64,000 nt of DNA from Owenweeksia sp. TMED14 (GCA_949529985.1 CATIRS010000024.1:1-64000), one strand, 5' to 3'; shown: positions 24,218 through 33,528, counted from the first letter of the stretch. The notes: generated by a model not told the origin, from the sequence alone. A program made the numbers and translations.

Positions 24218-25714
24218 TCATGGACAAGTTCCCCAAATTGGCTTTTTAGATCCCGCCAATGGACTTCCTATTGCAAAATTACTAGGTTCTAAAGTAATGG
24301 TAGTAACACACCAAGTTTTTAAATCTTTATTGAATGAAACTGCGTCATGAAACATACTTTTCATATTTGTTACTTGGCTAACATCCCAGCTCCCAATATT
24401 TTGATTGAAGAGTTGTGTATACTCAAACATATAACCCATATCAGTCACTGCTGCAGTATTCCATGAGCCTATATTTTGATTAAAAGTAGTAGCACCATAA
24501 AACATGCTATTCATATCAGTTACTAATGCCGTATTCCATGAAGAAATATTTCCATTAAAAGAAGAGGCTCCAGAAAACATCCAGCCCATATCAGTCACTG
24601 CTGAGGTATTCCATGAACCTATATTTTGATTAAAAGCAGTAGCACCATAAAACACGTACCGCATATCAGTCACTGCAGCGGTATTCCAACTACTTCCACT
24701 AGTATTAATATTTTGATTAAAGGATGAGGCTCCGTTAAACATTGTCCACATTGAAGTAACAAGAGACGTGTTCCAAGAGGATATATCTTGATTAAAAGCA
24801 GTAGCACTATTAAACATATAACCCATATCAGTCACTGCTGAGGTATTCCATAAACCTATATTTTGATTAAAAGCAGTAGCACCATAAAACATGCTATTCA
24901 TATCAGTTACTAATGCCGTATTCCATGAAGAAATATTTCCATTAAAAGAAGAGGCGTCTCTAAACATGGATTCCATATTAGTCACTGAAACAGTATTCCA
25001 AGAAGATAAATTTCCATTAAAAGAAGAGGCGTCTCTAAACATATAATTCATATCGGTGACGTTGCTCACATCCCAAGCCCCGATGTCTTGATTAAACGTA
25101 GCACCAAGATTTAAATCACTCATATTTGTGATCTTTGAAGTGCAATACTTCGAAAGATATTGATTGCTAGCAATCGCCGCATCTAAACCGCCTCTATCCA
25201 CAACATAATATTGTACTCCAGAGAAGGAGAAAGTATCACCAATAGAATAATTATCACATTGAATACATTTATTAGAATTGCTATTAGAACCGGTCTGAAC
25301 TGGTAATTCTTCACCGTATTTTCTGCCAAAATCGTTTATAATAAATGACCGTATGTAATAAGTTGTATCGGGTAAAAGACCTGAAATAGTAACTGAAAAA
25401 GTTCCTATTCCACGGGAATCAGACATAATGAAATTATCATTTATGGATGCTACAGGATTTAGACTCCAACATATGCCTCTTTCGGTTAAAGCCTTAGCTA
25501 ATTTTATCTCATAAGTCAGTGTTTGATTACTTGTATCTGACAACTGAAAAACCACATCGCCCCCACAAACAATACTCGTGCTATCCGTAGAGGTGACCAA
25601 TGTAGAAACGTTAAACAATTCATTGGTAGGCAAGTATATATTTTCCTTAGGCTCGCATGACATTATAGTCATTGATAGCAATAAAAAAGTTAGCCACTGG
25701 GATATTATTTTCAT
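24218..25714 (-). CDS. Lipoprotein with ten DUF285/BspA-type repeats
   Basis: A 498-residue protein started at MKIISQWL, which places a lipobox (MSC, Cys20). Residues ~45-145 form an Ig/fibronectin-like domain ending in the common Bacteroidota signature LLPDTTYYIRSFIINDFG. After a linker with CIQCD, about ten near-identical 25-residue units follow (about 215-475). Each has the shape MFxGAxxFNQNIGSWNTSxV and xTDMxx, with one unit carrying a five-residue insertion. DUF285/BspA repeats form solenoid surface proteins implicated in adhesion. The 75-bp DNA repeats are similar enough to recombine. A fragment of a related gene is at 19.4 kb. Confidence 0.85.
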   Translation of the reverse strand: MKIISQWLTFLLLSMTIMSCEPKENIYLPTNELFNVSTLVTSTDSTSIVCGGDVVFQLSDTSNQTLTYEIKLAKALTERGICWSLNPVASINDNFIMSDSRGIGTFSVTISGLLPDTTYYIRSFIINDFGRKYGEELPVQTGSNSNSNKCIQCDNYSIGDTFSFSGVQYYVVDRGGLDAAIASNQYLSKYCTSKITNMSDLNLGATFNQDIGAWDVSNVTDMNYMFRDASSFNGNLSSWNTVSVTNMESMFRDASSFNGNISSWNTALVTDMNSMFYGATAFNQNIGLWNTSAVTDMGYMFNSATAFNQDISSWNTSLVTSMWTMFNGASSFNQNINTSGSSWNTAAVTDMRYVFYGATAFNQNIGSWNTSAVTDMGWMFSGASSFNGNISSWNTALVTDMNSMFYGATTFNQNIGSWNTAAVTDMGYMFEYTQLFNQNIGSWDVSQVTNMKSMFHDAVSFNKDLKTWCVTTITLEPSNFAIGSPLAGSKKPIWGTCP

Positions 25715-25824
25715 TTTGCAAATATACTCAATCAACTTTTTTTGAACTAAATTATCTTGATGGGATAATCATTTCAAAGCTTTAATATGTTTCAGTCCTA
25801 TGCCTATGAAAATATTTCTTTTTA

Positions 25825-25832
25825 TATCTTTG
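25825..25832 (+). promoter_or_regulatory. Possible -7 box (TATCTTTG) for trmL
   Basis: TATCTTTG matches TAnnTTTG and lies 61 bases upstream of the trmL ATG, in the divergent gap to the DUF285 lipoprotein. No good -33 TTG was found. Confidence 0.3.
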
Positions 25833-25893
25833 AAGTACAATGATATTCTTAGTTTCAATAAGCTTTTTTCTATTAAAATAACTGTTAACTAAA

Positions 25894-26352
25894 ATGGGAT
25901 TTAACATTGTACTTGTCGAGCCTGAAATACCTATGAATACAGGTAATATTGGTCGCTTAAGCTTAGCGTCAGGATCTGTATTACATTTAATAAAACCGTT
26001 TGGGTTCGAGCTTAGTGACTCAAGATTAAAAAGAGCTGGGTTAGATTATTGGCAACATATTTCTGTTAGGACTTATGAGAGTTTTGATGAGTTTTTATCA
26101 AAGAATAATAAGGAAAATATAGTTTATTTATCTAGTCACGCAAACAAAGAACATTATACTATAGAATTTAGAGACAATATGTTCATTGTCTTCGGAAAGG
26201 AGTCCAAAGGATTACCCAAGAACTTGATTTCTAAAAACCTAGATAAGTCATATAAAATCCCAATTCATAGCCATCATATAAGAAGCTTAAATCTTGCAAA
26301 TGCAGTGAGTATAGTCATTTACGAAGGACTAAGACATTTGAAGACTATTTGA
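25894..26352 (+). CDS. trmL: tRNA (cytidine-34/uridine-34 2'-O)-methyltransferase
   Basis: A 152-residue SPOUT methyltransferase. The N-terminus IVLVEPEIPMNTGNIGRL and the knot-forming C-terminal half, VFGKESKGLP and KIPIHSHHIRSLNLANAV, are the TrmL signatures. It methylates the wobble-base ribose of certain leucine tRNAs. A full-length single-gene unit, divergent from the DUF285 lipoprotein. Confidence 0.92.
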   Translation: MGFNIVLVEPEIPMNTGNIGRLSLASGSVLHLIKPFGFELSDSRLKRAGLDYWQHISVRTYESFDEFLSKNNKENIVYLSSHANKEHYTIEFRDNMFIVFGKESKGLPKNLISKNLDKSYKIPIHSHHIRSLNLANAVSIVIYEGLRHLKTI

Positions 26353-26455
26353 AATGTTTAATTGTGTGACGTTATTTTAATTATAAGTCAATCACGCTAA
26401 AGAATTGAGATATTACATTTTGATGAGCCTGGTAAGAGGATATTTAAGAGATGAT

Positions 26456-26905
26456 TTAATTTTTCAGAAATTTCTTTTTAGAAAAGCTCCCTAATAGAAA
26501 AATAGCTACCCCGACAGGCATTAGCATTACACCAAAAAATATTGATAATCTCGTAATCCAAACATTAGATTTTATCTCAATACTTCTTTTCCAGATCCAC
26601 CTAGTTACGGCAATATCACCGGCAACCATATGAGCCCAAATAGCGGTCACTCCGGCCTTAGTAGCTAACCCAGATGCAAGCCCCTCTAAAAACCCACCGG
26701 CATTCGAACTGCTATTGGCCATATCAATTAAACCCTGGGGCTCACATATCATAAGTATGAACCAAAAAACAATTGGCCCTAAAAAAAACAAAGGACCATC
26801 TAATAGCTTTTTTGTTTTATCCTTTTCAGGATTTATAAGCATAGCAAACCAAAAAGGACCTACCCAAAGAGTAGAGAAAATAAAGGAAATTTCATAAAAA
26901 TCCAT
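26456..26905 (-). CDS. ABA4-like (DUF4281) membrane protein
   Basis: A 149-residue integral membrane protein with segments at about 5-24, 38-55, 85-100 and 122-145. WVGPFWFAMLINP near the start and AIWAHMVAGDIAVTRWIWK in the second half match the ABA4/DUF4281 family. That family was named for a plant protein needed for neoxanthin synthesis, and bacterial members are uncharacterised. No carotenoid genes are nearby, so the role here is open. Confidence 0.65.
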   Translation of the reverse strand: MDFYEISFIFSTLWVGPFWFAMLINPEKDKTKKLLDGPLFFLGPIVFWFILMICEPQGLIDMANSSSNAGGFLEGLASGLATKAGVTAIWAHMVAGDIAVTRWIWKRSIEIKSNVWITRLSIFFGVMLMPVGVAIFLLGSFSKKKFLKN

Positions 26906-27172
26906 ATTTTATTTTTTTACTAAGTTAAAGTTTACTTATCAATGTCTCCCTAAAAAAAAAATATAAAAGCCAATTGAACATGACAAAAAAAAGGGAAATA
27001 TATGAATTTCGGGTAACTCTCCTCCTCATTCATTTTTATCTATTGGAGATTAATATATTATGGTTTAAGATGACTATAAAGTTGGATAAATTCTAAAAAT
27101 TAAGTTTTTACACATCAGAATAAATAAGAAGTTTAATTAAAATGTAAGTTTGCGTAGGATGAAGAAGGAATT

Positions 27173-27994
27173 ATGACAAAAAGAAAGAGACTCTCAATTC
27201 TTGTTTTAGGTTTTTTTTTAATCTCATCTGCATGCGATACAACTACAGCTCTAATTACCACTGGAAATGACCCAAACTTTATAATTGTCGCACACAATGA
27301 TGCCGGGTTTATAAAGACAAATAGAAAAGTTAATGTTTTTGGAATTCCTATATATGCATATTCGAACGTTGAGGATTCCAAACTACTCCATACAGCAAAT
27401 ATATTGGCACAATATTTAGATAACAATGAAGACGGATTTGTAGATAATATAACTTTGCTTAACGCCCTTACGGCAAATAATGGAGCTTTGTTTATGTGGA
27501 AAACAGAATCTCAAATAAATCTGAATGCACAAGATTTAGGCGCTGACGAATCTATTCCGTCGTGGCATAGTAATGGAAATGTTGGTGAATTTGATTCAGC
27601 ACTCGAAGAAGTTTGGCACGTGATCACTCACAACGGATACGCTAATGCTTACCCAACAATATTTGGAGAAAATCCAGGAACAGCTTTGACGAAGTCGATG
27701 GATCTTGCAAGAGGTGGGAATTTTACTTCAATTCCAAATCCTTATCCTTCGGATGCCTGGTATACTTATAACGACCAAACATGCGAATACGATTGCATGG
27801 CGACTGAATATATTTATTGGGCCATGACTTCAATTCTTGGTGCCCACGAAAATAGATTTGATGAGATTTCTCAAGAATGGAATCTAAATACAAGAAGTTT
27901 AGTGCAGACTATTGATACAGCGGTGTTTGCACTATTGACAGATCCACAATATATGTTTCCGAAAGTTCTTCCCGATGGGACATATAAGCATTAA
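27173..27994 (+). CDS. Lipoprotein with E-x-x-x-H motif, related to the 18.0-kb gene
   Basis: A 273-residue protein with a lipobox (LISSAC, about residue 20). The N-terminal domain ends in an acidic Asn/Asp-rich turn (DNNEDGFVDN), EF-hand-like and perhaps calcium-binding. The centre has LEEVWHVITHNGYANAYP, and CEYDCMATEYIYWAMTS follows. The E...H/T and EYxYW positions are shared with the lipoprotein at 18.0 kb, so the two are distant homologues. The catalytic activity is unknown. A zinc-dependent hydrolase is possible but unproven. Confidence 0.6.
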   Translation: MTKRKRLSILVLGFFLISSACDTTTALITTGNDPNFIIVAHNDAGFIKTNRKVNVFGIPIYAYSNVEDSKLLHTANILAQYLDNNEDGFVDNITLLNALTANNGALFMWKTESQINLNAQDLGADESIPSWHSNGNVGEFDSALEEVWHVITHNGYANAYPTIFGENPGTALTKSMDLARGGNFTSIPNPYPSDAWYTYNDQTCEYDCMATEYIYWAMTSILGAHENRFDEISQEWNLNTRSLVQTIDTAVFALLTDPQYMFPKVLPDGTYKH

Positions 27995-28217
27995 CAGAGC
28001 TGTCCTTTAGACATTCAACAGTAGTTCTTTCCGGACATCAATTACTTTAAAAATTAATGGTTTCTGATGATTATTAAATTTAAAACACATCAATTTTGAT
28101 CACTAAAAAGCAACTTAATTTGTTGGTTTTTTAATAACGCTATCACTAAATTTAAACCTCTAAATTCGATGTTTATTAGATTATACAGCGGGTTCAAATA
28201 TTCAAATAATTCTAAAA

Positions 28218-28634
28218 ATGATGCAAATACTAAGACACATACCGATATTTATTTCTGGGATTATATCTGGGATTATGGTTTACCAGTCTATGGTCATCGC
28301 ACCTTCAATAAATAAACTTTTAAGTTCACAATCAGCGAGTTTATACTTAAGGCACATCTGGCCTAACTTTTTTCTTTTAATTGCATTTCTATCTGTGGTC
28401 TCTGGAATTATTATTTTGGCCTACTGTAGAAATCAAAAAATGGGAAAAATAATTTCATTCGTGAGTTTTACGCTAATGACTTTATGTTACTTGCTGATTC
28501 CATTAATGAATGAAGCAAAAGATTCAAATGAGCAAAACACATTTATCTTCCTTCATCTATCAAGCATGATCATCACTTTGATTACTTTATTAATGAATAT
28601 TTCCCTGATAGCATTTTGGAGGTTTAAGACTTAA
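28218..28634 (+). CDS. DUF4149-like four-helix membrane protein
   Basis: A 138-residue integral membrane protein with hydrophobic stretches at about 6-24, 48-68, 75-95 and 110-132. GIMVYQSMVIAPS after the first helix, and RHIWPNFF, resemble small DUF4149/TMEM205-type proteins. Only the membrane topology is secure. Confidence 0.45.
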   Translation: MMQILRHIPIFISGIISGIMVYQSMVIAPSINKLLSSQSASLYLRHIWPNFFLLIAFLSVVSGIIILAYCRNQKMGKIISFVSFTLMTLCYLLIPLMNEAKDSNEQNTFIFLHLSSMIITLITLLMNISLIAFWRFKT

Positions 28635-28998
28635 AAACAATCGAAAATCTGAATTCCTGACTATTCCTTGACTATAAAATATAGTTTTTCATGACACCCC
28701 CCTCTCCTATTCCAGATTGACAAAATCGTCTTAGAATTTCAAGAGATTTCGCTAAAATAAAGTTCATATTTGTTTGGAAGTCATCCAACTCAGAGATCAC
28801 TTCATAGATATAGCGAACTTTTGTTTTACCATCACTTTCATCAAAAGTCAAATTTTACTACTATATTTTTAGAAATCAACAAAGTTGATATCGCCATGAC
28901 TAGATTATCACGTTTTACTAAAAATAAAGATGATTATTTCAATTCTATCAAAATGATAAAACGGCAGGTTCGTTTTAAAATATAAAGCTCAATGAAAA
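28635..28998. other. 364-base interval with no convincing gene
   Basis: A 71-codon plus-strand frame (28770-28985) exists but has no recognisable motif or ribosome-binding site. Its second half, starting MTRLSRFTKNKDDYF from an ATG at 28897, could be a small basic protein. I see nothing else in this stretch. Confidence 0.3.
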
Positions 28999-29415
28999 CT
29001 ATTTCATTGGATTAAATTCAGATTTTAAATGAATAATCTTTTGAAGGAAAGTGTGATTTTCTTTCCAGCTTTTTTCTTTATTAAATTGGATATAATCACC
29101 ATTTCCATGAATAGTAAAAAAGTCACCATTAAAAACACTTAATCTAAAGAATGGTATGGTCCAAGCATAAGTATCTAACCCCAGGTTAATATGTACTAAA
29201 ATACCTTTTGGCCTGATTTCAATACTACCATATTGCAATCCACTCACCTGCAGTTTTAAGTGATTTAAATTTTCACTAAAGTCTTCAACAATCATTCTTC
29301 TAGAACCAACGCCACCAAGTCTTAGTTTCTTAAATAGAGTATAAGATCGGCCAACCTCAGTATTAATGAGTTCATCAGCTTCATCATTTTTATAAGAAAG
29401 ATTGTAGAGCCCCAT
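28999..29415 (-). CDS. Conserved-looking cytoplasmic protein, unknown
   Basis: A 138-residue soluble protein without signal or membrane segment. Alternating beta-type strands (LKLQVSGLQYGSIEIRPKG, LDTYAWTIPFFRLSVF) suggest a small barrel. It has normal codon use and a clear ATG, but no family I recognise. Confidence 0.5.
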   Translation of the reverse strand: MGLYNLSYKNDEADELINTEVGRSYTLFKKLRLGGVGSRRMIVEDFSENLNHLKLQVSGLQYGSIEIRPKGILVHINLGLDTYAWTIPFFRLSVFNGDFFTIHGNGDYIQFNKEKSWKENHTFLQKIIHLKSEFNPMK

Positions 29416-29587
29416 TTTATTATTTAAATATTCTTACAAAAATACCACTTTCCATTTTTTTAATACCACCTATTTAAATTCTTAATAAGAACTTTCACTC
29501 AATATCTAAAAGGATTGAATGAATATCAAAAAATGTTTTTTTGATATTATGGAATATAGAATTCATAAATTAATTTTCTTATATGTT

Positions 29588-29952
29588 TTATTTGTTTTTT
29601 ATATTCCAAGCAATAAATATGAGTAAAAACTGAATTGGTAGTCTTATTAATGCAAGTTGATGACTTCCTACAGCAGGTGCATCAGTGAATACATCCAAAA
29701 TATGAATTGGTAGGAATAGAAGCATTAAAAAAAAAATCCTGATGCTCCTAGTGAACTATATCTAGAAGATAATAATGCAATTCCAAAAAATATTTCAAAA
29801 AAACCCGTTGTATAAATAATGAAAAGTTCAAATGGCAAAAATAACGGTACAAATGGAATGTATAAAGTCGGATCAATAAAATGCACAAAACCACCAAAAA
29901 TTAAAAATATGGCAATAGTAAATTTTAGTATTACACATATTCGTTCTTTCAT
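29588..29952 (-). pseudogene. DoxX-like membrane protein, frameshifted in an A10/T10 tract
   Basis: The first 75 codons encode a DoxX-type start: helix LKFTIAIFLIFGGFVHFIDP, then a second helix with FFEIFFGIALL. The frame stops in GFFF at ten consecutive T on the coding strand (29727-29736). With one added T it continues as LMLLFLPIHILDVFTDAP, then LALIRLPIQFLLIFIAWNI, and stops at 29588. This gives a complete ~120-residue four-helix protein. The break may be a real mutation, a slippage switch or an assembly error. Confidence 0.65.
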
Positions 29953-29979
29953 AAATTTATTTATTTTAAATATTGTTAT

Positions 29980-30138
29980 CTATTTTTTCCCAATTATAAC
30001 GATTCCATCTACCACGGAAATAATGAAGAAATTAAAGAAGAAGATCACTAGAAACATCCGAAGAGTATTTGTAGTCAATAAAATTAGATATGAAATTATA
30101 AAAATCAATCCGACATATAATAATTTATTCAAACTCAT
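29980..30138 (-). CDS. Possible 52-residue membrane protein
   Basis: ATG 30138 opens a 52-codon frame with two hydrophobic helices (LLYVGLIFIISYLILLTT and FLVIFFFNFFIISVV) and ends IIGKK. It lies 27 bases upstream of the DoxX-like gene on the same strand, so the two could be co-transcribed. There is no homology evidence. Confidence 0.35.
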   Translation of the reverse strand: MSLNKLLYVGLIFIISYLILLTTNTLRMFLVIFFFNFFIISVVDGIVIIGKK

Positions 30139-30206
30139 TAATATATTTATTGTTAGTACTATTGGGATATCAGAAGTTTGATAACTAAGGCCTTATAAGA
30201 GAAAAA

Positions 30207-30440
30207 ATGAGAAGAATTAAAAAAGAACTATTTTTTAAAAAAAGGAAATTTAATAATGCTGGAGATCTTATTCAAAAAATCTGCAATAACTGTAAAAACT
30301 GGAAGCCAGTTTCTAAGTTTACCGAAACTAAAAGTTTAATGGACGGCTATGAAAATGATTGTCACGAATGCTTTAGTGACAAACCAAGAGTTAATAAATA
30401 TATAGGGCTAGATGGATTCACAAATAAAAACGGTTTTTAA
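30207..30440 (+). CDS. Small zinc-ribbon protein
   Basis: A 77-residue basic protein with two C-x-x-C knuckles: KICNNCKNWKPVSKF and, about 20 residues on, DGYENDCHECF. The pattern C-x-x-C...K-P...F...DGY...C-x-x-C is a common zinc ribbon found alone or fused to HNH nucleases in phages and bacteria. No nuclease domain is attached here, so a nucleic-acid-binding role is only a guess. Confidence 0.6.
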   Translation: MRRIKKELFFKKRKFNNAGDLIQKICNNCKNWKPVSKFTETKSLMDGYENDCHECFSDKPRVNKYIGLDGFTNKNGF

Positions 30441-30461
30441 AGTACTGATAGAATTGTTGTT

Positions 30462-31013
30462 TTAATTTAAAAGAGCCTCAACAGACATTATTTCTAAATT
30501 AAACGGTCCTTCTTGTTTGTCTGAAATTAAAAAACCAATTGATTTCATATTCTCAATTATCAACCTTGGAGATGAAGGAGAAGAGTATCCCATTACAGTC
30601 GGTTTTAGAACCTCCAGCGGTATTTTGACATTTGACCACATCCCATTTATGGTCTCAAAACTAAAAGAGTAGTTCACATACCTTGTTCCATCGCTAATAC
30701 GAAACTTGTATACTTTCCCGTCTCCTTTAATTTTTAAAGAAAAGGACTTCACATTCCTCAAATCTATCTCGCTAATATTTAATCTACAGGAAGCAAACCC
30801 CCCATTATTATCTAATGACAAAACTCCCTTAAAAAGTAAATTTTTTTCTTCATTCTGATTCATCGCAGAAGTAGATACCCCTCCCATGACACCATCATTT
30901 ACGATTCGCCAATTATCTATTCCTTTTTTAACCGAAGGTTTAACTATTTCCATATTTTGAGATAATACTGTTGCAGATAAAAATGCTAGAACAATAAATA
31001 AAATATTTTTCAT
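30462..31013 (-). CDS. CIA30-family secreted protein
   Basis: A 183-residue protein with signal peptide (MKNILFIVLAFLSATVLSQ). The body matches the CIA30/NDUFAF1-like domain: WRIVNDGVMGGVSTS, NGGFASCRLNI, FSLKIKGDGKVYKFRI and a C-terminal IGFLISDKQEGPFNLEI. In mitochondria the family assists complex I assembly. Bacterial secreted members are uncharacterised beta-sandwich proteins, possibly sugar-binding. Confidence 0.8.
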   Translation of the reverse strand: MKNILFIVLAFLSATVLSQNMEIVKPSVKKGIDNWRIVNDGVMGGVSTSAMNQNEEKNLLFKGVLSLDNNGGFASCRLNISEIDLRNVKSFSLKIKGDGKVYKFRISDGTRYVNYSFSFETINGMWSNVKIPLEVLKPTVMGYSSPSSPRLIIENMKSIGFLISDKQEGPFNLEIMSVEALLN

Positions 31014-31092
31014 CTAACGAATATAAACTAGGGATACATATATCACAAAAGCCTTTATAATTTAGAAAATAAAAGAAATGTCAGATCTTTTA

Positions 31093-31755
31093 CTAAAAGG
31101 TGTTCGCATCCCACTCGTTGTAAAATTGTTCTAAAAAATCTTCCATATAATTGTGTCGTATAATGGCTATGCGACGACCAGAATCAGTATTCATCTTATC
31201 TTTTAAGAGTAATAATTTTTCATAAAAGTGATTAATAGTTGGGCCATTAGATTTCTTATAATCCATTTTTGACATGTTTTGATTGGGTAATATGTCTGGA
31301 TCAAATAAAACTCTATTTTTAAATCCACCGAAATTAAAACATCTCGCTATTCCGATAGCCCCAATTGCATCTAATCTATCCGCATCTTGTACGACATCTA
31401 ATTCCTTAGAAGAGAATTTCTTACCCTCTCCCTTTAAAGAATTCTTGTAAGAAATATGCTCAATTATTTTTATGACATGATCAATAGATTTTTCATCTAC
31501 TTCTATCTTTTCAAGAAAACTTCGTGCTTTTTTAGGTCCAATAGTTTCATCACCATCATGAAATTTAGAATCTGCAACATCATGCAACAATGCCGCTAAA
31601 GAAACAATTAATTGATCCACATCTTCATCTTTAGAAATTAACATTGAATTTCTAAAAACACGTTCTACATGAAACCAGTCATGACCACCCTCAGAATCTC
31701 TGAGTTCTAGCTTCACAAAGGCTATTGTCTCATTAATTACAATATTGTAATTCAA
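31093..31755 (-). CDS. HD-domain phosphohydrolase (YedJ-like)
   Basis: A 220-residue cytoplasmic HD protein. Metal ligands are visible as GGHDWFHVERV (first His), LLHDVADSKFHDGDE (the HD pair) and DADRLDAIGAIGIARCFNFG (final Asp). The arrangement and size match the YedJ/YpgQ group of metal-dependent phosphohydrolases, some of which act on nucleotides. The substrate is not inferable. Confidence 0.85.
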   Translation of the reverse strand: MNYNIVINETIAFVKLELRDSEGGHDWFHVERVFRNSMLISKDEDVDQLIVSLAALLHDVADSKFHDGDETIGPKKARSFLEKIEVDEKSIDHVIKIIEHISYKNSLKGEGKKFSSKELDVVQDADRLDAIGAIGIARCFNFGGFKNRVLFDPDILPNQNMSKMDYKKSNGPTINHFYEKLLLLKDKMNTDSGRRIAIIRHNYMEDFLEQFYNEWDANTF

Positions 31756-31851
31756 ATTTTTATCTTTTTAAAATCTGGATGAAGCAAAACAACTTATCCA
31801 TTGAAAATATTCTATGTTTTAAAAATGACATTGCTCAAGAGAATATACGTT

Positions 31852-31998
31852 TTATCTCTTTTTCTTTTGGCCCCTTGTAAGGGGGCGTTTGTGCTTTTTC
31901 GCCCTTTTCATCTTAATTTTTTGACCACCGCCAATGTTGTAGTCCTTCTTGTTCTTATCTTTTTTTTCATGAAAAGCAGGTCCTGGATTATCTGACAT
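31852..31998 (-). CDS. Small basic protein (48 residues)
   Basis: ATG 31998 opens MSDNPGPAFHEKKDKNKKDY, continues with NIGGGQKIKMKRAKKHKRP and ends GQKKKR. It is very Lys/Arg-rich, like short ribosome- or nucleic-acid-associated proteins. It is antisense to a longer plus-strand frame that looks spurious. I have no family name. Confidence 0.5.
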   Translation of the reverse strand: MSDNPGPAFHEKKDKNKKDYNIGGGQKIKMKRAKKHKRPLTRGQKKKR

Positions 31999-32140
31999 GA
32001 TGTTTTTTTAGAATCATATTTCTTTAAAATACAAGTTAGAAAATTGATAATAAGATTTTTTTTCTTAAAATCCTTTTATAAATTTTTATATCCTGTTTGG
32101 TTATTTCACGCTTACTCATAAACCTAGTCCTCCTATTGAC

Positions 32141-32392
32141 TCAATAAGCTAGATATACAACAGTTACGACGGAAGCGCCTGTAAATATTACTCTTTGAAT
32201 ATATTTATCAAGACTAACAAATGTCCACGCATCATAATTTATGATAAAGCCTTCTGTAAGAACTATACCCGAATCAAATACCCATGTAGCAATTTTGATT
32301 TGCTTGTCTAGCCTGTTTGCAATTTGCTCTTTCGTTGCTCCATTGCCGATAAGGCTCAAGAAGATAAAAAACAGAAAAAATGATATTTTCAT
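32141..32392 (-). CDS. Small secreted protein, unknown
   Basis: An 83-residue protein with a Sec signal (MKISFFLFFIFLSLIGNGA) and a hydrophobic C-terminal stretch (VIFTGASVVTVVYLAY). It is probably exported or membrane-associated. No motif recognised. Confidence 0.45.
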   Translation of the reverse strand: MKISFFLFFIFLSLIGNGATKEQIANRLDKQIKIATWVFDSGIVLTEGFIINYDAWTFVSLDKYIQRVIFTGASVVTVVYLAY

Positions 32393-32452
32393 GAAACAGT
32401 TTGTTTGAAATTAATTGTTAAATGATATTGTCACAAACAAAAGTGAATTAAA

Positions 32453-32490
32453 AAAACCCTAAACTCTAATTCACTAGAGTTTAGGGTTTT
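32453..32490. terminator. Bidirectional terminator hairpin
   Basis: AAAACCCTAAACTCTA and TAGAGTTTAGGGTTTT pair perfectly around ATTCAC, with flanking A and T runs. It follows the band-7 lipoprotein gene on the minus strand. Confidence 0.85.
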
Positions 32491-32548
32491 ATAATTAGAA
32501 GGACCATAGTATTCAGAAAATAACCCTATTAATCGAGTTTTCTTCGAA

Positions 32549-33355
32549 TTAAAGGGACCCGTTTAGTCCTTTAAGTACAGAGACACCGGCTCCAAATACA
32601 TTATTATTACCATATTTAGATTTCCCTTGTATCGCCCATTGCCTGTTAGTTTCAGCTTCATACAATCTCAGTACAGCAGGTTGAGACATCAACTTCTTAG
32701 TTTTTACATCATATTCGGCTGCTTCAAATAATCCTTTTGATTTTGCTACTGCTGCTTTCGCTAAAGCTGTTTGCTCAGCTTCTTTCTTCTTCGCCAATTC
32801 ATTACGTCCTAATTGAACTGCCGTTTCCTCAGCTAAGTTTGCAACTGCTTGTGGGATGTCGACATCCGTCATTTGTAACCTTTTAAATTCAATATAAAAT
32901 TCTGGTAATTCGTCAGCTATGATTTGAGCTAATTTCGATTCAGCCTCTGCTCTTTTCGATATGTTTAATTCGATAGCTGAATATTGAGGCACAACCTCTT
33001 TGCCTGCTGATTTCAATGTTTTTAAAATTTTAACATCAACATCAGTTATTTTGGTGTGCAAAAAATTAACTTTATCTGGATTTAAACTGTAATCCAAGGA
33101 TAATTCAACAACAGTTGACATATTATTTTTATCGTTGAATTCAAATCGCTGCACAGTTGTTTTCTCTCTAACATCATACTCAACCATATTATCAATCAAA
33201 TACATTATGCCAGTATGAAGTCCTTCTGTATAAACTTGACTCATATCCGTTTCCCCACCCCATGAAACTCGAACTCCTTTGTGCCCGCTATCTACTGTGG
33301 CACATGCGCTTAATATTAACATTAAGCTCATCATTAGTATTGATTCTTTTTTCAT
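32549..33355 (-). CDS. SPFH/band-7 domain lipoprotein
   Basis: A 268-residue protein with lipobox ILSACAT (Cys about 18). The SPFH/prohibitin core covers about 20-180: VDSGHKGVRVSWGGET, then VEYDVREKTTVQRFEF. A long charged helix (NELAKKKEAEQTALAKAAV) follows. The C-terminus (YEAETNRQWAIQGKSKYG) resembles prohibitin-like proteins. Such proteins oligomerise as membrane scaffolds. Anchoring by a lipid rather than an N-terminal helix is less usual but occurs in Bacteroidota. Confidence 0.8.
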   Translation of the reverse strand: MKKESILMMSLMLILSACATVDSGHKGVRVSWGGETDMSQVYTEGLHTGIMYLIDNMVEYDVREKTTVQRFEFNDKNNMSTVVELSLDYSLNPDKVNFLHTKITDVDVKILKTLKSAGKEVVPQYSAIELNISKRAEAESKLAQIIADELPEFYIEFKRLQMTDVDIPQAVANLAEETAVQLGRNELAKKKEAEQTALAKAAVAKSKGLFEAAEYDVKTKKLMSQPAVLRLYEAETNRQWAIQGKSKYGNNNVFGAGVSVLKGLNGSL

Positions 33356-33528
33356 ATTATTCTATTTTTAATTTTAACTATATTTTTCTTCTTCTTCTGA
33401 TGGGTAAAAGTACGATTGACTTCAGAATAAATTTTAATTCTAAAATTTTGTTATAAATAGATAACAAAAAGAAACACTTGTTGTTTTTATAATTTGTCGA
33501 TTTTTTTCAAGCAGATTTTTAAATAATT

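Noticed and set aside
29819..30181. 120-codon plus-strand frame
   Set aside because: It is antisense to the DoxX-like gene and a small two-helix frame. Lys/Asn/Ile-rich translation of AT-rich DNA without a domain.
31801..31995. 64-codon plus-strand frame
   Set aside because: It mirrors the basic micro-protein on the minus strand; its apparent hydrophobic helix is the reverse complement of Lys-rich codons.
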